Under the pieces are notes generated by a model, which worked only from the letters and a program-made list of their open reading frames with translations, was not told the origin of the DNA and made no database searches. From Actinomycetes bacterium (GTDB lineage: Bacteria; Actinomycetota; Thermoleophilia; Solirubrobacterales; JACPNS01), in NCBI GenBank assembly GCA_023404495.1, contig JAEYBE010000061.1:35466-99465 (forward strand): 64,000 nt of DNA, written 5' to 3'. Made by a program: the position numbers and the translations under genes. This document shows positions 36,396-43,850 of this stretch, one piece after another; the stretch's first letter is position 1, and every line of letters begins with the position of its first letter.

Positions 36396-37844
36396 ATGTC
36401 AAACCTGGCAACTGATGCGTTTCAGAACGCACTCGCGCTGATCCGTCGATGGCGAGCGGAGAGCCCGGAACGCCCGCCGCAGCTCACCGGATCCGCGCCG
36501 GCCGTAGCCGGGAGCGCGACGGGCGCGCCTGGCGGCGCTGCGCGCTCCGGGGCGATTGCTTCGACCGGCAGACTGCTCGAGGGCGGCGACATCACCGCTG
36601 TCGAGCTCGTCGATCGCGCGCTCGCGGCGATCGATGCGCGCAACGACGAGCTCTATGCGTTTGTAGAGATTCTTGAAGTCGATGCGCGAGAACGTGCCGC
36701 GACGCTCGACCGCGAGCGTTCGGCCGGTCGCGTCCGCAGCCCGCTGCACGGGGTGCCCGTGTCGGTCAAGGATCTCTATGCGGTTCGCGGCGCGACCACC
36801 CGTGCCGGGTCACTTGCGTACGAGCGGCGCGACGATCACGACGCAGAGGTCGTGCGCCGACTGCGTGATGCCGGCGCCGTGGTGATCGGCAAGACATCCA
36901 CGCACGAGTTCGCGATGGGCGTGACCGCCCCCCAGTCGCGCAATCCGCACGACTCGAATCGCATCGCCGGCGGCTCTTCGAGTGGAGCGGCGATCGCGGT
37001 TGAAACGGGCATGGGGCTGGCTGCGCTGGGAACCGACACGCGCGGCTCGATTCGCATACCGGCCGCGCTCTGCGGGGTGGTCGGCCTCAAGCCGACGATC
37101 GGCCTGATTCCGCTTGATGGCGTTGTGCCGCTCGCATGGACGCTCGATCACGTCGGTTTGATGGCGCCGTCTGTCGACGACGTGGCGACGGTTTTCGACG
37201 CGCTGGTGCCGGCAGCCGCGACCGATCGCGTCGCGGTGCCGCCGGTCAGCTCGATTCGCGTGGGCCTCCCGCGCGCTGCCTGGCGAGACGTCGAGCCTGC
37301 GGTCGAGAGCTCGATCGAAGCGGCACTGGACGCGCTGCTTGCGACCGGCGTGGAGCTGGTGGACGTCGCCCGTCCCAGCGCGATCGATCTCGACAACGCG
37401 AATCTCACGAGCATGGTGGTCAGTCGCTGCGAGGCCGCTGCTTTCCACCGCAATCTCGACCTTGACCCGGTGCTCTACACCCGCGATGTGCGGTCGCAGC
37501 TCGAGGCGGCTGAAGCCGCCACGGCGCAGGACTATCTGGATGGTCAAAGGCTGCGCGGGGAACTGCGCGATGAGATGCTCCAGGTTTTCGACGACGTCGA
37601 CGTGTTGCTGCTCCCGACTGTTCCGATCGTCGCTCCTCCCGTTGAGCTGGCCGACCAGACGCCGCTCGTGCTCTCGCGCAACGTCGCGATTTGGAGCTTC
37701 ACAGGTTTTCCGGCCCTGACGGTTCCCTGCCAGCCAACGGCGGCGGGGCTTCCGGTGGGCCTTCAGGTCGTTGCCGCGCCGCACGCGGAGGCCGCAGTTC
37801 TTGCGGTCGCCCGTGCAGTCGAGCGAGGGGTGAACGCGCGATAG
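36396..37844 (+). CDS. Amidase-signature hydrolase, AtzE/GatA-like (cluster copy 2)
   Basis: 482 residues from the ATG at 36396. Triad K125 (SVKD), Ser pair 194-195 (GGSSSG), nucleophile S218 (TDTRGSIRIPA). A low-complexity Ala/Gly/Pro linker (about 30-52) joins the N-terminal helix TDAFQNALALIRRW to the catalytic domain. It is clearly paralogous to the preceding amidase (FAMGVTAPQSRNPHD versus FALGVTSPQSRNPHD) but is separated by 173 bp with its own promoter. The longer frame from 36219 would include that promoter and is rejected. A terminator follows. Confidence 0.85.
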   Translation: MSNLATDAFQNALALIRRWRAESPERPPQLTGSAPAVAGSATGAPGGAARSGAIASTGRLLEGGDITAVELVDRALAAIDARNDELYAFVEILEVDARERAATLDRERSAGRVRSPLHGVPVSVKDLYAVRGATTRAGSLAYERRDDHDAEVVRRLRDAGAVVIGKTSTHEFAMGVTAPQSRNPHDSNRIAGGSSSGAAIAVETGMGLAALGTDTRGSIRIPAALCGVVGLKPTIGLIPLDGVVPLAWTLDHVGLMAPSVDDVATVFDALVPAAATDRVAVPPVSSIRVGLPRAAWRDVEPAVESSIEAALDALLATGVELVDVARPSAIDLDNANLTSMVVSRCEAAAFHRNLDLDPVLYTRDVRSQLEAAEAATAQDYLDGQRLRGELRDEMLQVFDDVDVLLLPTVPIVAPPVELADQTPLVLSRNVAIWSFTGFPALTVPCQPTAAGLPVGLQVVAAPHAEAAVLAVARAVERGVNAR

Positions 37845-37914
37845 CGGTGGCGAGGCGAACCGTCTCGACCCGGGGGCCAAATCGGCGTTCGGGGTGCACG
37901 GATCGTCTTGGTGT

Positions 37915-37953
37915 GCGGGGTTCGGCGGCGACGCCGGACCCCGCCGCATTTTT
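37915..37953 (+). terminator. Intrinsic terminator after the amidase cluster
   Basis: A 13-bp stem (37915-37927 with 37932-37944; one U-G pair) closed by a GCGA tetraloop, then CGCA and five T (37949-37953). It separates the accessory cluster from rpsA. Confidence 0.85.
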
Positions 37954-37968
37954 GCCCCGCTGATACCC

Positions 37969-38005
37969 TTAGAAGTTCTGCAAATCCATCTACTAGTTAG
38001 AAGTT
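37969..38005 (+). repeat. 9-bp direct repeat in the rpsA upstream region
   Basis: TTAGAAGTT occurs at 37969-37977 and again at 37997-38005, 28 bp apart, the second ending 3 nt before the rpsA GTG. The AT-rich stretch is unusual in this window. The second copy includes a TTAGAA hexamer 6 nt before the start codon, which could be a weak leaderless -10. A regulator site present in two copies is the alternative. Confidence 0.4.
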
Positions 38006-38008
38006 TTC

Positions 38009-39544
38009 GTGTCAACCACCCTTACCGACTCACCCGTGACCACCGAGGCCGCAGAGGCCCCAGTCCCCACCGACGCCCCGCCGGCCAACGCAGTTCCAGG
38101 CTCAGACGGCCTGCTGCTTGAGGTCGACGGAAAGATCGTCCCAAACTACGAGGCGACCCTCGTCCAGTTTGAAGATGGCGACGTCGTCCAGGGCACCGTG
38201 GTCCGCATCGACCGCGACGAAGTTCTCGTCGACATCGGATACAAGTCCGAGGGCGTCATCCCGGTCAACGAACTGTCAATCCGCAAGAACGTCAATCCTG
38301 CGGACGAAGTCTCACTCGGCGAAGAAGTCGACGCACTTGTTGTCACCAAGGAAGACGCCGACGGGCGCCTGGTGCTCAGCAAGAAGCGCGCCAAGTTCGA
38401 GAAGGCCTGGCGCAAGATCGAAGAGGCGTCTGAGTCCGGTGAACCAGTGGAAGGCACTGTCATCGAGGTGGTCAAGGGCGGCCTGATCGTCGACCTTGGC
38501 ATCCGCGGCTTCCTGCCAGCGTCGCTGGTCGACATCCGCCGCGTGCAGGATCTCGAGGAGTTCCGTGCGCAGACGGTCCGCTGCAAGGTGATCGAGCTGA
38601 ATCGCTCGCGCAACAACGTCGTGCTTTCGCGCCGTGCAATCCTCGAGGAGGAGCGCCGCGAGGTCCGCCAGCAGATCATCGGATCGCTCGAGCGCGGCTC
38701 GGTGGTCGAAGGCGCGATCAGCAACATCGTCGACTTCGGCGCGTTCGTCGACCTCGACGGCATCGATGGCCTGATTCACATCTCTGAGCTTTCCTGGAGC
38801 CACGTCAACCACCCCAACGAGGTGGTTTCGATCGGAGATGTCGTCAAGGTCAAGGTGCTCGACATCGACCACGACCGACAGCGCATCTCGCTGGGCCTCA
38901 AGCAGACCCAGGAGGACCCGTGGCAGAAGGTGATCGACACGCACCACATCGGTGACGTGCTCGAAGGGACGGTCACGAAGATCGTCAGCTTCGGCGCGTT
39001 CGTCGAGATCTACAACGGTGTCGAAGGTCTTGTCCACATCAGCGAGCTCTCCGAGCAGCACGTCGAGAACCCGCGCCAGGTGCTCAACGAGGGCGACGTC
39101 GTGCGCGTCCGCATCCTTGAGATCGACACCGAGCGCCGTCGTCTCTCGCTCTCGGCCAAGCAGGTCGACGGCCAGAGTCTTGTGCCGGCCGAGCTCAACG
39201 AAGAGGGCGAAGTGATCGTTCCGAAGGATCACGACGCCGCCGACCTGATCGCAGAAGCACTCGGCGATCTTGACCTCTCCGAGGAAGCAGACTCGGCTGT
39301 GGAGAACGCCGTGGAGGAGTCCTCCTCCTCGGCTGAGATGCCTGCGGGGGAGGACTCCTCCACGGCTACCGCCGAAGCGGTTGAGGCTCCGGTTGAGGAG
39401 GGTGTCGCTGAAGCTGCTGCGCCTGAGGCCGAAGTTGCTGTTGAGGGTGACCTTGAGGCCGCTGCTCCAGAGGTTGACCCTGCGCTTGAAGAGGGTTCGG
39501 CTGACACCGTTGACCTAGACGGTGACCCAGAGTCCGCCTCGTAG
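38009..39544 (+). CDS. rpsA: 30S ribosomal protein S1
   Basis: 511 residues from GTG. Four S1 (OB-fold) repeats: about 57-128 (VVQGTVVRIDRDEVLVDIGYKSEG), 145-210, 231-300 (VVEGAISNIVDFGAFVDLDGIDGLIHISE) and 315-386 (LEGTVTKIVSFGAFVEIYNGVEGLVHISE). A long acidic, Ala/Glu-rich tail (about 425-511) follows. The four-repeat form is typical of actinobacteria, against six in E. coli. It binds mRNA at the ribosome; in an organism with many leaderless genes its role in initiation is of interest. Its last 23 bp overlap coaE, in the usual rpsA-coaE order. Confidence 0.95.
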   Translation: MSTTLTDSPVTTEAAEAPVPTDAPPANAVPGSDGLLLEVDGKIVPNYEATLVQFEDGDVVQGTVVRIDRDEVLVDIGYKSEGVIPVNELSIRKNVNPADEVSLGEEVDALVVTKEDADGRLVLSKKRAKFEKAWRKIEEASESGEPVEGTVIEVVKGGLIVDLGIRGFLPASLVDIRRVQDLEEFRAQTVRCKVIELNRSRNNVVLSRRAILEEERREVRQQIIGSLERGSVVEGAISNIVDFGAFVDLDGIDGLIHISELSWSHVNHPNEVVSIGDVVKVKVLDIDHDRQRISLGLKQTQEDPWQKVIDTHHIGDVLEGTVTKIVSFGAFVEIYNGVEGLVHISELSEQHVENPRQVLNEGDVVRVRILEIDTERRRLSLSAKQVDGQSLVPAELNEEGEVIVPKDHDAADLIAEALGDLDLSEEADSAVENAVEESSSSAEMPAGEDSSTATAEAVEAPVEEGVAEAAAPEAEVAVEGDLEAAAPEVDPALEEGSADTVDLDGDPESAS

Positions 39545-40127
39545 TTTGCCGGTTTTCGTCGGCTTGACCGGTGGCATTGCCGCCGGCAAGTCGACGGTTC
39601 TCGGCCTGCTCGAGGAGGCTGGCGTACCGACTCTTTCGGCCGATCGTGCGGTTCACGAGGTCTACGAGGATCCCGAAGTGATCGCGCTTGTCGCGGAGCG
39701 ACTGGGCGATGACGTCGTGAAGGACGGCGTGGTCGACCGCGATGCGGTCGCCGAGGCCGTGTTCGCCGATCCGCCCGCGCGTTCTTGGCTTGAACAGCTC
39801 ACCTGGCCACGGGTTGGGCAGAAGATCATCGACTTTCGTAAACACTGGGAGGCCGAGGCCTCGCCGCCGCGGGCGGTCGTCGTCGAGGTCCCGCTGCTGT
39901 TTGAGGCCGGAATGGATCAGGCGTTCGACACGACCGTGGCGGTGATTGCAGGCCGCGACACCCGTTTCGGGCGCGCAAGTGAGCGCGGAGACGTCGAGAT
40001 CGAGGCGCGCGAGGAGCGGCAGATGCCGCAGGAAGAGAAGGCAGAGCGCGCGGACCACGTGATCGTCAACGACGGCTCGCTCGAGGATCTTTCTCGCTCG
40101 GTAGACGCACTGCTGGACGAACTGTGA
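39522..40127 (+). CDS. coaE: Dephospho-CoA kinase
   Basis: 201 residues from GTG at 39522, inside the end of rpsA; a TTG at 39546 just after the rpsA stop is an alternative (193 residues). P-loop GLTGGIAAGKST, DRAVHEVYED, WPRVGQKI, VEVPLLFEAGMD and the C-terminal VIVNDGSLEDL match CoaE. It phosphorylates dephospho-CoA, the last step of CoA synthesis; pan genes for the same pathway lie at 50267-52571. Confidence 0.92.
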   Translation: MTQSPPRSLPVFVGLTGGIAAGKSTVLGLLEEAGVPTLSADRAVHEVYEDPEVIALVAERLGDDVVKDGVVDRDAVAEAVFADPPARSWLEQLTWPRVGQKIIDFRKHWEAEASPPRAVVVEVPLLFEAGMDQAFDTTVAVIAGRDTRFGRASERGDVEIEAREERQMPQEEKAERADHVIVNDGSLEDLSRSVDALLDEL

Positions 40128-40165
40128 GCGGATACCTGCGCCGACGGCGCTGACACAATCACGCG

Positions 40166-40831
40166 ATGCACTCCCGCTCGGCAACCGGGATGCGGCGCGG
40201 CGAGAAACGCGCCGTCAAGCGCGCGGCCAAGCAGGCCCGCCGCGACGCCGCGTTCAAACGCCGGCGCGCTGGAGCGTTCCTGCTGATCCTGGCGCTGGTC
40301 GCCGGGATCGGATATGTCGCCGCGAAGGCCGCCGACAAGGGCTACCGCGAACTCGCTCTGCCGCTGCGCCACGAGGACATCATCCGCCAGCAGGCCAAGG
40401 CCAAGAATCTCGATCCGGCGTTGGTAGCGGCCGTGATCTACCAGGAGTCGCGCTTTCGCCCGCGTGAGTCGAGCGCCGGCGCGCTCGGGCTAATGCAGCT
40501 GCTCCCTGACACCGCCCACTTCATCGCCGGTAAAACCGGCGGGACGAAGTTCACGACCGAGGATCTCGCGACGCCGCAGATCAACATCCAATACGGGGCG
40601 TGGTATCTGCGCTGGCTGCTCGATCACTTCGACGACAACGAGATCACCGCGCTTGCCGCGTACAACGCCGGGATCGGGAACGTCGAGAAATGGCTTGCAG
40701 AATCCGGACAGACGCACTTGACGGATGTCGACCAGATCCGATTTGCCGAGACGCGCCACTATGTCAAGAACGTGCTCGAGGCCCGCGACGAGTACCAGCG
40801 CGAATACTCGGCCGAGCTCGGCCTGAACTGA
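40166..40831 (+). CDS. Membrane-anchored lytic transglycosylase (SLT domain)
   Basis: 221 residues. A very basic N-terminus (RRGEKRAVKRAAKQARRD) is followed by one membrane helix (AFLLILALVAGIGYVAAKA). The SLT domain has the catalytic Glu in IYQESRFRP, GALGLMQLLPDTA, NIQYGAWYLRWLL and ALAAYNAGIGNVEKWL, as in goose-lysozyme-like transglycosylases. It cleaves peptidoglycan glycan strands. A CACAAT hexamer ends 6 nt before the ATG. Confidence 0.9.
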   Translation: MHSRSATGMRRGEKRAVKRAAKQARRDAAFKRRRAGAFLLILALVAGIGYVAAKAADKGYRELALPLRHEDIIRQQAKAKNLDPALVAAVIYQESRFRPRESSAGALGLMQLLPDTAHFIAGKTGGTKFTTEDLATPQINIQYGAWYLRWLLDHFDDNEITALAAYNAGIGNVEKWLAESGQTHLTDVDQIRFAETRHYVKNVLEARDEYQREYSAELGLN

Positions 40832-40860
40832 GCGGCGGGGCATCGTCGTAATCTGCGCTG

Positions 40861-42867
40861 ATGGCCGTCGCGCAACAGGACAAGTTCGTTCTCACCAGCG
40901 AGTACACGCCGACGGCCGATCAGCCGAAGGCGCGCGACGAGCTGGTCGCCGGCATCGAGGCGGGCGAACGCTTCCAAACACTGCTCGGCGCGACCGGCAC
41001 GGGCAAGACCTTTACGATGGCCACGGTGATCGAACAGATCCAGCGGCCGACGCTGGTGATGGCGCACAACAAGACGCTGGCCGCCCAGCTCTGCAGCGAG
41101 CTGCGGGAGTTCTTCCCCGACAACGCCGTCGAGTACTTCGTCAGTTACTACGACTACTACCAACCTGAGGCCTACGTCCCGAGTCGCGATCTCTTCATCG
41201 ACAAGGACTCTGCGGTGAACGAAGAGATCGACCGCTTGCGCCACGCGGCGACGGCGGCGCTCTTCACGCGCCGGGACACGATCGTCGTGGCAAGCGTCTC
41301 CTGCATCTACGGCCTCGGGTCGCCCGCCGCCTACCAGGACTCGCATCTGCTGTTCTCCGTTGGCGAGGAGACGCCACGCGAGGGGGTGCTTGAAAAGCTC
41401 GTGAACATGATGTACCGCCGCAACGACACGGTGCTCGAGCGCGGGACTTTCCGCGTGCGCGGCGACACCGTCGAACTCTTCCCGGCCTATGCGGATTCGG
41501 CCTACCGGATCGAGCTATTTGGCGATGAGATCGAGAAGATCGAACGCTTCGACCCGCTGACGGGCGAGCACTTCGGCGAGCTGCAGTACGTCTCGCTCTG
41601 GCCGGCGACGCACTACGCAACCAGCCGCGAAATCATCGACCGGGCGCTCGAGACGATCGGCGCGGAGCTGACGGAGCGTCTCGCCGAACTCGAGGGCCAG
41701 GGCAAGATTCTCGAAGCCCAGCGGCTCAAGCAGCGCACTCGCTACGACATGGAGATGATGCGTGAGCTCGGGTTCACCAGCGGCATTGAGAACTACTCAC
41801 GGCATCTTGACGGCCGCCAGCCGGGGGAGCGGCCGTTCTGTTTGCTCGATTACTTCCCTGAGGATTTCGTCACGATCATGGACGAGTCCCACCAAACCGT
41901 GCCGCAGGCCGGGGCGATGTACAAGGGCGATCGCGCGCGCAAGGAGACGCTGGTCGAGTACGGCTTCCGGCTGCCGAGCGCGCTCGACAATCGCCCGCAG
42001 ACGTTCGACGAGTTCCTTGGCCGGGTGAACCAAGTGATCTTCGTCTCCGCGACGCCGGGCGAGTTCGAGCGAAACTACTCGTCGCGCATCGCCGAGCAGA
42101 TCGTGCGGCCGACGGGGGTGGTTGATCCGCAGATTGAGATCCGACCAACGCGCAATCAGGTCGACGATCTGATGAACGAGATCAAGCGCCGGGTCGACCT
42201 CGACCATCGCACGCTGGTCACCACGCTTACGAAGAAGCAGGCCGAGGACCTGACCGAATACCTGACGGAGTACGGGCTGAAGGTGCGGTACCTGCACTCG
42301 GACGTCGACACGCTCGAGCGAATCGAGATCATTCGCGACCTGCGGCTGGGCGAATTTGACGTACTGGTCGGGGTCAACCTGCTGCGTGAAGGTCTGGACA
42401 TGCCGGAAGTCGCGCTCGTCGGGATTCTCGACGCCGACAAGGAGGGCTTCCTGCGCGGCGAAACAGCGTTGCTCCAGACCGTCGGCCGCGCGGCGCGCAA
42501 TGTCAACGGCACGGTGATCATGTACGCCGACCGCGAGACGGCCGCGATGAAGAGCACGATCGCCGAGACCGATCGCCGCCGTGAGATCCAGATCGCCTAC
42601 AACGAAGAACACGCGATCACGCCATCGACGGTGGCCAAGCGCGTTGGCGCGCTGGCTGACATGGTGCCGACCGGCTCAAAGGTGCCGACCTCGCGCAAGG
42701 CCGTGAAGGACGCCCGTGCGAAGGAATTGGCCGCGCTGTCGCCCGCAGAGATCCACGACAAGATCGCCTCACTCGAAGAGGAGATGCTCCTCGAGGCCGA
42801 AGAGCTCCACTTCGAGCGCGCCGCGGAGCTGCGCGACGAGATCAAAGAACTAGAAGCCCAACTCTAA
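40861..42867 (+). CDS. uvrB: UvrABC excision nuclease subunit B
   Basis: 668 residues. Walker A LLGATGTGKTFT, the beta-hairpin YYDYYQPEAYVPSRD, helicase motifs MAHNKTLAAQL, TIMDESHQT, QVIFVSATPGEFE, LREGLDMPEV and QTVGRAARN, and a C-terminal UVR motif (FERAAELRDEIKELE). It verifies damage with UvrA and loads UvrC. The ATG is 6 nt after a TAATCT hexamer. No SOS box was seen upstream, unlike uvrA. Confidence 0.97.
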   Translation: MAVAQQDKFVLTSEYTPTADQPKARDELVAGIEAGERFQTLLGATGTGKTFTMATVIEQIQRPTLVMAHNKTLAAQLCSELREFFPDNAVEYFVSYYDYYQPEAYVPSRDLFIDKDSAVNEEIDRLRHAATAALFTRRDTIVVASVSCIYGLGSPAAYQDSHLLFSVGEETPREGVLEKLVNMMYRRNDTVLERGTFRVRGDTVELFPAYADSAYRIELFGDEIEKIERFDPLTGEHFGELQYVSLWPATHYATSREIIDRALETIGAELTERLAELEGQGKILEAQRLKQRTRYDMEMMRELGFTSGIENYSRHLDGRQPGERPFCLLDYFPEDFVTIMDESHQTVPQAGAMYKGDRARKETLVEYGFRLPSALDNRPQTFDEFLGRVNQVIFVSATPGEFERNYSSRIAEQIVRPTGVVDPQIEIRPTRNQVDDLMNEIKRRVDLDHRTLVTTLTKKQAEDLTEYLTEYGLKVRYLHSDVDTLERIEIIRDLRLGEFDVLVGVNLLREGLDMPEVALVGILDADKEGFLRGETALLQTVGRAARNVNGTVIMYADRETAAMKSTIAETDRRREIQIAYNEEHAITPSTVAKRVGALADMVPTGSKVPTSRKAVKDARAKELAALSPAEIHDKIASLEEEMLLEAEELHFERAAELRDEIKELEAQL

Positions 42868-42873
42868 AACCCC

Positions 42874-42927
42874 GCAAATAGCGACCAACCTTTGGCACCT
42901 AGTGCCAAAGGTTGAACGCAAATAGCG
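42874..42927. repeat. Perfect palindrome flanked by a 10-bp direct repeat
   Basis: GCAAATAGCG at 42874-42883 and again at 42918-42927 bracket a 29-bp palindrome: 13-bp perfect arms CAACCTTTGGCAC (42886-42898) and its complement (42902-42914) around CTA. No T-run follows the stem, and a separate intrinsic terminator begins 2 bp later. The layout resembles a tiny insertion with a target duplication, or a dispersed palindromic repeat unit. Confidence 0.65.
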
Positions 42928-42929
42928 TG

Positions 42930-42960
42930 AAAAAGGCCCCGCCGAGCGCGGGGCCTTTTT
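42930..42960. terminator. Bidirectional intrinsic terminator after uvrB
   Basis: Perfect 13-bp arms, AAAAAGGCCCCGC (42930-42942) and GCGGGGCCTTTTT (42948-42960), with a 5-nt loop. T-runs on both strands make it work in either direction; it ends uvrB transcription. Confidence 0.92.
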
Positions 42961-43064
42961 CGTTCCGGCGTGAGATCCACGAGTCCCGGTGCTCAAGATC
43001 GTTTTCCCCGAGCCGCTCCACTTGCGTGGAGGGAGGTGCGGCTCAAGTCACTCCCCATCGAGTC

Positions 43065-43095
43065 CGATATCGTGTTCGATATGAGAACTATATCG
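43065..43095. promoter_or_regulatory. Operator-like CGATAT/ATATCG array over the RHH gene start
   Basis: CGATATCG (43065-43072), CGATAT (43077-43082) and ATATCG (43090-43095) give three half-sites in alternating orientation around the ATG at 43081. A -10-like TATCGT (43068-43073) ends 7 nt before the ATG. Binding here would block both the promoter and the start codon, the usual way ribbon-helix-helix proteins repress themselves. Confidence 0.55.
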
Positions 43096-43299
43096 CTGGC
43101 GGTGTCGGAAAAAAACTACGAGTTGTTTCGCCAGCGCGCGCAGCGCGAAAACCGATCAATCGCAAGCCTAATCAGGGATTCGATGGCCGAGTACCTGGCG
43201 CGCGGCGAGGCCGGACGGGGTGCGCAAGAGGGCGCGCCGGCACTCCTTCCGGGTCCCGGGCGATATCGAATCTATGCCGAAGTAGAGGACGCCGGCTGA
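43081..43299 (+). CDS. Ribbon-helix-helix DNA-binding protein (antitoxin-like)
   Basis: 72 residues. RTISLAVSEKNYELFRQRAQ (strand and helix 1) and NRSIASLIRDSMAEYL (helix 2) fit the CopG/Arc-type fold; the C-terminal ~30 residues are Gly/Pro-rich and end AEVEDAG. The start is ATG 43081, not the longer frame from 42970, because of the -10 spacing and the fold. No toxin gene follows on the same strand; the next gene is convergent, 7 bp away. It is either an orphan antitoxin or a stand-alone repressor. Confidence 0.7.
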   Translation: MRTISLAVSEKNYELFRQRAQRENRSIASLIRDSMAEYLARGEAGRGAQEGAPALLPGPGRYRIYAEVEDAG

Positions 43300-43306
43300 G
43301 CAACGC

Positions 43307-43792
43307 TCAGGCGTCGCCAATCATCAGCACGGCGGCCGGCTCAAGGCCCAGCTGCCGGTAGAACGCCCGCGCGTCCTCATTGCCGGGCACGCTCGAGAGC
43401 TCGAAGTGGCTGTAGCCGCGAGCGCGAAATCGTTCGCGGGCGGCGTCCATCAGGGCGCGCCCAACACCCATCCCGCGGGCCGATTCGAGCACGGCGATGT
43501 CCTCGACATAGCCGATCTTCTCGCTCGACTCGAACCCGAACAGGCCATCTCGCTCGGTCGCAAACAAGAAGCCCAGGGCTTGCTCCTCGCGCATGGCGAG
43601 CAGCGCGATGCCACCCTCGGCATACCAGCGGCCAAATCCGCTGCTGTAGTGCGCCCAGAATGCCTCGTCGCTGCGGCCAGGTGCGCTACCCAGCTTGGGC
43701 TGGACAGTCATCTCGTGGCGGTGCAGGACGAGCATCAATTCGCGTGCGCGATCGATCTCCTGCGGGCCGATCTCCTCGATCGTGACGGACAT
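43307..43792 (-). CDS. GNAT-family N-acetyltransferase
   Basis: 161 residues. Acetyl-CoA loop VLESARGMGVGRALMDAARERFRARG (Q/RxxGxG/A type) after the beta strand YVEDIAVLE, and the end motif NEDARAFYRQLGLEPAAVLM. The acceptor is unknown. The ATG at 43792 follows TACGGT by 7 nt on the minus strand; the upstream ATG adds 20 residues without family support. Confidence 0.82.
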   Translation of the reverse strand: MSVTIEEIGPQEIDRARELMLVLHRHEMTVQPKLGSAPGRSDEAFWAHYSSGFGRWYAEGGIALLAMREEQALGFLFATERDGLFGFESSEKIGYVEDIAVLESARGMGVGRALMDAARERFRARGYSHFELSSVPGNEDARAFYRQLGLEPAAVLMIGDA

Positions 43793-43850
43793 GGCCTGGA
43801 CCGTAGCGACCGCAGCGATCCGCCACCGCGTGTGTTTATATGCCCGACTC

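Noticed and set aside
42912..43361. 149-codon frame overlapping the RHH gene
   Set aside because: It runs through the terminator stem and has no domain; the RHH frame has a fold, operator and -10.
43081..43792. RHH gene plus GNAT gene as a TacAT/AtaRT-like toxin-antitoxin module
   Set aside because: In those modules both genes run on the same strand with the antitoxin first. Here they converge, each with its own promoter-like hexamer, and the GNAT looks like an ordinary acetyltransferase.
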